A DNA stretch of 64,000 nt from Gonocerus acuteangulatus (Eukaryota > Arthropoda > Insecta > Hemiptera > Coreidae), in assembly GCA_946811695.1 (NCBI GenBank), contig OX328126.1, forward strand, positions 87,276,151 to 87,340,150, in the 5' to 3' direction. Shown piece by piece: positions 56,768 through 64,000 of the stretch; within the stretch, counting starts at the first letter, position 1; the number at the start of each line of letters is the position of its first letter. A program made the translations under genes and the position numbers. The notes below the pieces were generated by a model, which had not been told where the DNA came from, did not search any database, and worked only from the letters and a program-made list of their open reading frames with translations.

Positions 56768-57044
56768 TCACGGGCGTTCGTTTAAAAATTTTCGAACTAT
56801 TCTCGCAGTGTCGAGCAGTACCGCTTGTTGTGCGTCTTTAATCAGTTCCTCCGAGATTTTCAAGTATTTTGTAGCTGTGACTGTGGTTTTTGGGATGAGT
56901 CCATTAGCCGATATAATAATAGCTGTTATCCTTGCGGAATCTAACTTATACAGATCTTTTAATTCTATGGCCAAGTCCTGGTATTTTCGAAGCTTCTCAG
57001 CATAAGATTTCCGAATATTCTCATCATTCGGGACAGCGATATCA

Positions 57045-57047
<3 letters not shown>
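56768..57047 (-). pseudogene. C-terminal tail of an unassigned LINE/RT polyprotein
   Basis: The minus-strand frame reads IDIAVPNDENIRKSYAEKLR, then KYQDLAIELKDLYKLD, ITAIIISANGLIPKTT and AVLLDTARIVRKFLNERP and a stop at 56768. The pattern (EKYxDLxxEL...VVxxALGxxPK...AVLLxTAxIxRKxL) is known to me from reverse-transcriptase C-termini in animal genomes, but I cannot fix the clade. A (TTA)n repeat at 57046-57080 cuts it off. Confidence 0.55.
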
Positions 57048-57081
<34 letters not shown>

Positions 57082-57104
57082 GTGGATGACCCAAAATATT
57101 TCTT

Positions 57105-57655
<551 letters not shown>

Positions 57656-57663
57656 ATAAGATT

Positions 57664-57806
57664 TTTTTTTGGGGTTCGATTCCCACCGGCAGGAATTTTC
57701 TTATCGAACGGCTCGTTGAGAAAAATCCTGGGTGCACCGTGTATGTTGGCGCTAATGGCCCAGATGTCGATGCGGCGTTAACCACTAGACCACGGGGAGA
57801 CCCCAA
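57664..57806 (-). mobile_element. tRNA-derived SINE family 2, rearranged
   Basis: The minus strand starts ggggtctccccgtggtctag then tggttaacgcc and continues atcgacatctgggccattag. At the far end the B-box region is inverted: it appears as ggttcgattcccaccgg on the plus strand. Head and B-box are therefore in opposite orientation. Confidence 0.65.
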
Positions 57807-58105
57807 TAATGTTAGAAGGATTGTCTCTTTAACTACTGTTTTGATGGAAGTATTAACCATCCCCATTATTCTCATACAGTATACTTTGATTATGAAGTTA
57901 TTTCGTAAATAATTATTTTGCTTCTCGGTGAAATAATTTATTTCGCAAATAAAAAATACTGAAATATCAATGATCAAATAGTTATTTCAGAAATAAAGCT
58001 TTTAGAAATATGTTGATTTATTTCAAAGAATGATCAAATTTTCAAATAATTATTCAAGTAATGAATACATCTAGTTATCTGATGAAGATTTTTTATATAA
58101 TTATG
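57807..58105. other. AT-rich, no feature
   Basis: Repeated ttatttcgcaaataa-like strings; nothing assignable. Confidence 0.4.
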
Positions 58106-58475
58106 AAAAAAAAAAAAAAAAAAAAAAAAATCAGTCCCGTAACAGGCCACAAGGGCCCAGAGGGGCAGATACTGTAGAGGTATCTGATTCTTGACCATAC
58201 GGCACACTAGGGAGATAGTGTGGTCAACACTATGCTCCGGCCGCCTGATTTTCCCCTTGGCTGCTTCGACTGCAAGAGTCATTAGCACCCAAGGTACCCA
58301 TTATTATTAATTAAATTAATTAAAGGCTGGGTGAGCCTAGGGACAATCTGGGACCCCAAATCCAACCCTCGAACGGCAGCACTAGAAGAAAAAATCTTTA
58401 GTGCGCGCTCGGGTTTTGAACCTGGTCCTCCAGTACATTAGTCGAGTGCTCTACCACTGAGCTAACCTCGCCCCC
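58106..58475 (-). mobile_element. tRNA-derived SINE family 1, complete, poly(T)-tailed
   Basis: Same head, body and end as 56270-56614 in reverse. The tail is 25 T on the SINE strand (A run 58106-58130). Flanks attatgaaa and actatgaaa give a likely 8-10-bp target duplication. Confidence 0.92.
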
Positions 58476-58559
58476 TAACTATGAAATAACATTTAAAGAA
58501 TTTCCATTATTTCGGAAATAATTATTTAATGAATAACCATCTTATTTATTTGAGAATTA

Positions 58560-58945
58560 AATTATTCCAGTAGTGCCCAGGTCTAGGTGGGTTTATTCCA
58601 AATTCAAATAGCTAATTGGTCCATACTGACGCAACATATGTTATATAGCGACGAAACTCGGTATACGCCGTAAAAAAGTAAGATGTGTTGTAAAAATTAA
58701 CTAAATCGGTTCATTAGGAGGGGGCGGGGGGATTTATTTAAGCCCTAAATGATTTATTTGCCCGTACCGGCTGTTTTTTATACTTTCTTGAGGCGAAACT
58801 AGGTAGACATGATGCCCCAATAATGAGGGACATAGGTCTTAAAAAACAAACCAACATCAGTTGATTAGAATTTGGGGGTTACTCGGTATTTTGTTCAAAG
58901 TGAATTAAGGCGCCAAACGCAGTGTCTAGGTTGCTATGGAGACCA
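58560..58945 (+). mobile_element. Diverged paragraph repeat of the 44.7/60 kb family
   Basis: Contains gcgacgaaactcggtatacg, aactaaatcggttcattagg and agggggcggggggatttatt, matching the internal paragraphs of 44722-45673. Confidence 0.65.
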
Positions 58946-59040
58946 CCAGGAGCATTGCTGTATGCTTCTTAACAGCTGTATCCCATTCTGTGTTTTGTTT
59001 TGATTGTTCTATCCGTAACTGCGTACATTTTTATTATTCG

Positions 59041-59222
59041 CCAACGGCCATAGCCACGTTGAGTGCACAAGTTCCCGTAGATCACCGAAGTTAAGCAATG
59101 TTGGGCGTGGTCAGTACCTAAATGGGTGACCGACCACGTGCTGTTGGCATTATAAAAGGACGGACACCTTTAGATAGCCCAGCGTTAATTGCCCAATTGT
59201 TGATGCGCTGTTAAACCTAAAA

Positions 59223-59226
<4 letters not shown>
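59041..59226 (+). mobile_element. 5S rRNA-derived SINE, copy 1
   Basis: The head gccaacggccatagccacgt, agatcaccgaagttaagcaa, gttgggcgtggtcagtacct and aaatgggtgaccgaccacgt resembles about 115 nt of 5S rRNA. It is followed by the SINE body tataaaaggacggacacctt and tagatagcccagcgttaatt, then an A-rich tail into (TA)n. The shared body with 52590-52745 shows it is a mobile family and not a 5S gene. Confidence 0.9.

Positions 59227-59275
<49 letters not shown>
59227..59275. repeat. (TA)n microsatellite
   Basis: About 24 TA steps directly on the SINE tail. Confidence 0.95.
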
Positions 59276-59278
<3 letters not shown>

Positions 59279-59699
59279 TAATGACCAGTAAACAAAAATG
59301 TGACGTGCTTTCGTGTGTCCATTAACTAGTGTAATCCTCTCAACACTCCGGAAGTAAATTAATTAATAAAATACTAATTATTTTTGCTATTCATTACAAA
59401 TGTTAAAGCTCAAAACTATTCATTTGTATTTTTTTATTTAAACAAATTAATCAGGAATACTGGATATACATTCCCCTTTCTGAGGAAGGTCCTCCTTATG
59501 CTGCTCCTCACTGACGGGTGTTTTTTAGTAAAAAAAAAAAAGAGAAGAAAATCGTACAAAAATCATACGTTTAAGTTGAAAGTTCAATTTCGTTATCCAG
59601 CAAAATCCGTCACCTTCAACATGGAGCGATTCTCGCTCAAAAAAAATCGTAACTCTTACTTTTTCAAGTTCATATGCTCATTTTGTAGGTCCCTTAAAG

Positions 59700-60617
59700 T
59701 TTAAAAATTCCGTCACACAGAAGCTGCATAACTAAGCACTTTCCTCAAAAATTGTGTAGTGTAGACTGCTTTCCAGAACAATTTGCTTAAAATATCCTAC
59801 ATAAATAAAATAAAAACATGAATAGTTCTCTTTTAATTTTGTAATGAGTAACTCTTCAATTATTAATTTTGTAATTATTTTGCTTCCAGAGTTATGTTTA
59901 CATATGGTAACTACTACACTACTTAATAAATACAAAAAACTTCATATTTTCGTATTTCGATCTGACGCAGGGACGCAGGGACAGTCCTCTAGTTGTAGAG
60001 AGCATTCCTTGCGAACCTAATTCTATTGAAATAAATTACAAAGTAAACCCCCGCTTTCCGATTGACGGATTCAGCCCATTTTTACAACTCTTCTTTCCCA
60101 TGAGTTACCCACGACGTATACCGCGTTTCGTTACAATACAGCAGAAATTACGGCCGGTATGAGTATATTAGTAATTTGGGTCCGGAGTAACCCCCCCCCC
60201 CTCCTAATGAACCGATTTAGTTTATTTTTACAACACATATTTACCTGTAGATTACCACTACGAATACCGAGTTTCGTCGAAAAATAACAAAAATCTCGGC
60301 TGGTAGTGGCGAATTGGTATTGTGGGTCCGAAGTAAACCCCGCCTTCTAATGAACCGATTTAGTTTATTTTTACATCTCACTTGTCTCTTTAGATTACCA
60401 CTATGAATACCAAGTTTCGTTGAAATGTAACAAATATTACGGCTGGCATGGTCAAATTAGTGTTTTGGGTTCGGGCTAAACCCCCCCTTCCGGTGGACCG
60501 ATTTTGGTGGTTAACGAACTCGTTCAATCGTTTGCTAATTGAACGCTATTTACCAAGTTTCGTGACGAAAAAACATAAACTCTGGCCGCTATCGTGTTAA
60601 CAGACACACACATATAC

Positions 60618-60677
<60 letters not shown>

Positions 60678-60830
60678 TTTAACGGGGGTCATTTTCGGTG
60701 TCTACTAGGTAGGATCGATAAAGATTTGAAGAAATTGTTCAAAAATTCCGTCATGCGTGCAACCTCAATAGCTACTTTCCTTCGGAGGAAAGTGCTAAAA
60801 CGAAGGAAACCATTTTTACTGCGATGTCTG
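59700..60830 (-). mobile_element. (TA)n element with 125-bp paragraphs, copy 2 (inverted)
   Basis: Mirror of 44722-45673 with the right end intact (tccgtcacacagaagctgca, ctgctttccagaacaatttg). It includes cccccgctttccgattgac, the paragraph repeats, taacagacaca, (TA)n at 60620-60675 and aggaaagtgctaaaacg. It lacks the L2-like LINE found in copy 1. Confidence 0.8.
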
Positions 60831-61205
60831 TAACAGTTTGAGATAAAACTTGATGCATCTACCTTTCCAAACTAATTTTCAGTTTGGGGATTCGGAAAGG
60901 ATTGTCTTGTTCCAGACGTATGATATTCACTACTCAAAACTACTTAAATTTTGGTGGCGTTTGGAAGTAAAGAAGTATTAGAAAAAAAAATGTATGGATA
61001 TAATGTTTGTCTATATGAAAGGTTTTTGGATTTTGATAAATTTTCTAAAATCCTGGATCCTGGAATACAGAACTTGACGATTCGCAAGATTACTAAATTC
61101 TCTACAAAAAAGGTTCTGATTTAGTTTTCGATTGGGCGATGTCAATGAGAGAACAAATTGCTTAAAACCTAGAAATTGTTAGATTTGCTTTTTTTTTTAA
61201 CGGGT
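60831..61205 (+). mobile_element. Inner region of a (TA)n-family element
   Basis: Weak but ordered similarity to 10100-10520 and 36280-36690 (aaggaaaccatttttactgc, ttctgatttagttttcgatt, gggcgatgtcaatgagagaa, aacgggttt). Confidence 0.55.
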
Positions 61206-61214
61206 TTATGCCCC

Positions 61215-61215
<1 letters not shown>

Positions 61216-61270
<55 letters not shown>
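61216..61270. repeat. (TA)n microsatellite
   Basis: About 27 TA steps at the left edge of the hammerhead locus. Confidence 0.95.
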
Positions 61271-61273
<3 letters not shown>

Positions 61274-61274
61274 T

Positions 61275-61745
61275 ATTATTTTTTATCCTAGTAGGCATGG
61301 GGTCATATTAAAGCAGTCTTCCTTTTTTTTTACTACTTTATTTGTTGGGCCCGACATGTTTCGTGCGTCTTTTCTTCGCACCTCTTCAGTGGCACTTCTT
61401 CCAAGGAAGTCCTCTCGTTACCAAGTACTCCCTCTGGAGTCCGGCTTATTACTTTCCTTGCAAGAAGTGCCCCTGAAGAGGTGGGAAGAAAAGACGCACG
61501 AAACATGTCGGGCCCAATAAATATAGTAGTATAAAAAAAAGGGAAGACTGCTTTAATGACCCGATGCCTACTAGGAAGTAGTAATAAGCCGGACTCCAGA
61601 GGGAGTACTTGGTAACGAGAGGACTTCCTTGCAAGAAGTGCCCCTATAGAGGTGCGAAGAAAAGACGCGCGAAACATGTCGGGCCCAATAAATAAAGTAG
61701 TATAAAAAAAGGGAAGACTGCTTTAATGACCCCATGCCTCCTAGG
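61275..61745. ncRNA. Three hammerhead-like units, one inverted and two tandem
   Basis: The minus unit has CTGAAGA (61383-61389), stem II GTGCG/CGCAC and GAAAC (61358-61362). Plus unit 1 has CTGAAGA (61473-61479) and GAAAC (61500-61504) with one stem II mismatch. Plus unit 2 has CTATAGA (core broken) and GAAAC (61671-61675). All have ATGTC after GAAAC and a gggccc stem I strand. Each unit also carries gggaagactgctttaatgac and caagaagtgcc. (TA)n tracts lie on both sides. The unit order resembles the tandem/inverted long terminal repeats of Penelope-like elements. Confidence 0.68.
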
Positions 61746-61799
61746 ATAGAAAAGAATTTGGATATTTTGGGTCATCTATAAGAATAAATAATATATAAG

Positions 61800-61804
<5 letters not shown>

Positions 61805-61851
<47 letters not shown>

Positions 61852-61855
61852 TATA
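61805..61855. repeat. (TA)n microsatellite
   Basis: About 22 TA steps, then acatatatataatatg. Confidence 0.95.
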
Positions 61856-61859
61856 ATAT

Positions 61860-62474
61860 GTAGATCAAGACGTCAATAAATGTTCCTATTTGATTTGAAA
61901 CGCAAAGATGAGGTAGTTCCTGCGAGTCGGATTTCTTAAAAGAAATATAATATAATGTTGACCATATGAATTAAATTAAATGTTTAGTAATGACACGTAA
62001 TTTAATTAAAAAAATAAATTCCGAAAAAGAAAATCCGTGATTGTTGCTACCTAAAGTTATTTCCTTTACACTGATAATGTAATAAAGGCTATGGAATAAC
62101 AGGGCAATCGGCAATAAACAAAGATAAAACCATTTCTGACAATGACGTGTGTTTGTTAATGATGTCGTGAAGATGTTTATAGCTGCAATCCTGTGCAGTG
62201 ATAACATCTCTTCTAGAACCAAAATCCAGATAATGGAGGTTTGGTATACAGGAAAGTGTTGTTCAAGAGGAGTATCGCTGAAACTAGGTACGATTTGGAC
62301 TAGAAGCAATATCATGGAGTCAGAATTTTCAAGAATACAGAACATAAGTGTGTTAAATTAAAAAGTCCAACTCGCAGGAACTGCGTCATTTTAGTGCGAT
62401 TCCGTTCATATCCCTTGTGCAATTAGCAAAGGAATAGTAGCAGTTATTGGAGGGGGTTTGACCTTTCGTGATAA
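61860..62474. other. Mostly unassigned; two (TA)n-family end motifs
   Basis: gaggtagttcctgcgagtcg at 61912 and aactcgcaggaactgcgtca at 62370 are inverted end motifs about 460 bp apart and may bound one small element. Confidence 0.45.
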
Positions 62475-63143
62475 ATCTATATATATATAAAAATCACGTG
62501 TCTGTCTGTTTGTTCCTTACACGAATCAACACTGTTTGACCGATTTTGACCAAACTTAGAATACAGGTAGGTCTTGATATGGGAAGTCTTGTAGGATAAG
62601 TCGAAAATGTCTACAAGCTGTCTGTCTGTATGTTTGTTCTTTTTACAAATGCACACCCTTCGTCCGATTTTGACCAAACTTGGCACAAAGGTAGGTCATG
62701 AAACGGGAAGTGTCATAGGCTAGGCCAATGACGTCTATCAGCTGTCTGTCTATATGTTTGATACTTTTCCAAATTCACACCCTTGGTCCGATTTTGACCA
62801 ATCTTGGCACACAGGGAGGTCGTGATACGGGGAGTGTCATAGGCTAGGCCAAAAACGCCTACCGGCTATCTGTCTGTATGTTTGTTCCTTATACAAATCC
62901 ACACCGTTTGACCGATTTTGACCAATCTTGGCACACAGGTAGGTCTTGAAACGGGGAGAATCATAGGCTATGTTAAAATCGTCCATGACTCACAGTTGAG
63001 AGATCACGAATTCGAAACAATGAAACCAAATAGTTACAGATTTGCGTTATTAGATTTTATTATTAATTATTTGGCTTCTAATTTAGTTTTCTTTTATAGA
63101 TGCAGAAAGTAGGTGTATCATGGCACGTCGGGTAACAGCTAGT
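62475..63143 (+). mobile_element. Helentron/Helitron-like non-autonomous element
   Basis: Starts ctatatatatataaaaatca then cgtgtctgtctg, with four internal units of about 122 bp (gtttgttcc, ccgattttgaccaaacttgg, acacaggtaggtc). Ends tggcacgtcgggtaacagctag followed by t, a CTAG terminus as in rolling-circle elements. The same end in reverse is at 54570-54590. No Rep/helicase ORF. Confidence 0.6.
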
Positions 63144-63381
63144 GTAAAATAAAATAATAACAGGCGCCAGAACAAGAAACTGACAGTATCATGAAGACTT
63201 CCCCCACCTTCTCAACGTTCGCACTTGGAAACACTATAACAATGTTTCAGATTTTCATGCCTTGTTTAAGTCAAATACTAGTTTTACTTTTTAATTCAAT
63301 TAAAATGAAAAACAACCAGATAATACTTAAAGTAAAGATGGAATGGTTGGGATTCGGCTAAAGAAACCTCAATATGATTTT

Positions 63382-63625
63382 TTTTAATAAAAAATCTATA
63401 TTTTGGACGTTTCGGCTACTCATTGGTAGCCTTCGTCAGCTATGGAAATGCCTGGAGGCAGAGGAAGACCAATTTTGACAGTTAAGTCACCATAGTGGAA
63501 GTCGCACATCCACTATGGTGACTTAACTGTCAACATTGGTCTTCCTCTGCCTCCAGGCATTTCCATAGCTGACGAAGGCTACCAATGAGTAGCCGAAACG
63601 TCCAAAATATAGATTTTTTATAAAA
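63382..63625. ncRNA. Palindrome with two opposed hammerhead-like motifs
   Basis: Arms of about 115 bp around a 9-nt loop (agtcgcaca). Plus arm: CTGACGA (63569-63575), A, stem II GGCTAC-caatga-GTAGCC (6 perfect pairs), GAAAC (63595-63599), GTC. Minus arm: the same at 63405-63441. Stem I pairing is poor and one extra A precedes stem II, so cleavage is uncertain. Confidence 0.65.
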
Positions 63626-63628
63626 AAA

Positions 63629-64000
63629 AGTTCGTCACGCAGGAGCTACATATCTAAGCACTTTCCTCAGAATTTGGGTAGTGTAGACTGCTTTCCAGAA
63701 CAATTTGCTTAAAATATCCTACATAAATAAAATAAAAACATGAACAGTTCTCTTTTAAATTTGTAATGAGTAACTGATCAATTATTAATTTGCTTCCAGA
63801 GTTATGTTTACACATGGTACCTATTACACTACGTAATAAATACAAAAAACCTCATATTATCCTATTTTCATCTAACGCAGGAACAGGATATAGTCACTCT
63901 AGTGGTAGAAAGCGCTCCTTGCGGCGGCTTTGTGAACCTACGTCTGTCGGGCTTTTCTATTGAAATATATTACAAATTAAACCCCCGCTTTCCGATTGAC
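63629..64000 (-). mobile_element. Right end of the (TA)n element with paragraphs, copy 3, runs off the window
   Basis: ttcgtcacgcaggagctaca, gtagtgtagactgctttcca, aattattaatttgcttccag and tctgtcgggcttttctattg, matching 59706-60060 and, in reverse, 45480-45673 plus 46966-46982 plus 47258-47390. It serves as the empty site for two insertions. Confidence 0.85.

Noticed and set aside
59041..59160. Functional 5S rRNA gene
   Set aside because: The 5S-like part is divergent and continues into a body shared with 52590-52745, so it is a SINE.
61971..62345. 124-codon minus-strand frame
   Set aside because: No recognisable domain, composition like the surrounding non-coding DNA, and partly flanked by repeat ends.

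Overview
The window looks like animal, most likely arthropod, nuclear DNA: AT-rich, intron-dominated and packed with mobile elements. I see no operons, ribosome binding sites or prokaryotic genes. The only host gene I can support is a methuselah-like (Mth-like, secretin-type) G-protein-coupled receptor on the minus strand, seen as three short internal exons: TM3 (52086-52164), TM4 to extracellular loop 2 (24943-25121) and TM5 to intracellular loop 3 (6838-7009). Splice sites and codon phases agree across both junctions. The introns between them are about 27.0 kb and 17.9 kb. No exon for TM1-TM2 or TM6-TM7 was found, so the gene probably runs past both ends and nearly the whole window would be intronic; only 430 nt are recognised as coding for the host.

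Layout from left to right. 0-7 kb: LINE pieces, a 48-bp and a 60-bp minisatellite, a hammerhead-ribozyme-like motif and a pogo/Tigger element, then the TM5 exon. 7-12 kb: foldback, 38-bp and 49-bp minisatellites, and a hAT relic. 12.4-21.6 kb: a palindromic element that received a complete Jockey-type LINE (two intact ORFs, 12-bp target duplication), a second truncated LINE in antisense, and a hAT-like MITE. 21.6-25.1 kb: 22-bp minisatellite, a second Tigger copy and the TM4 exon. 25.4-27.1 kb: inverted repeat with about 790-bp arms. 27-35 kb: SINE, MITEs, LINE fragments and a 27-bp minisatellite open in frame on both strands. 36-41 kb: a (TA)n element and a 450-bp tandem duplication in which one copy carries a piggyBac relic and the other a LINE tail, each being the empty site for the other. 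41.9-50 kb: SINEs, two L2/CR1-like LINEs, two RNase H LINE fragments and a 117-bp-period array. 50-64 kb: third Tigger copy, TM3 exon, Jockey tail, 5S-derived SINEs, mariner relic, tRNA-derived SINEs, three hammerhead-bearing inverted-repeat loci and a Helentron-like element.

The most unusual recurring structure is a set of hammerhead-ribozyme-like motifs (CTGANGA, stem II, GAAAC, GTC or GTA). They occur in inverted pairs at about 57.2, 61.4 and 63.5 kb, once alone at 3.7 kb, and as half-motifs within the 60-bp minisatellite. This resembles ribozyme-bearing Penelope-like elements or retrozymes, but no Penelope protein is present. A second recurring theme is (TA)n microsatellites embedded at a fixed place in a family of hairpin-ended elements.

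All calls rest on reading the sequence by eye. Family names come from recognised protein motifs; no database search or folding program was run.
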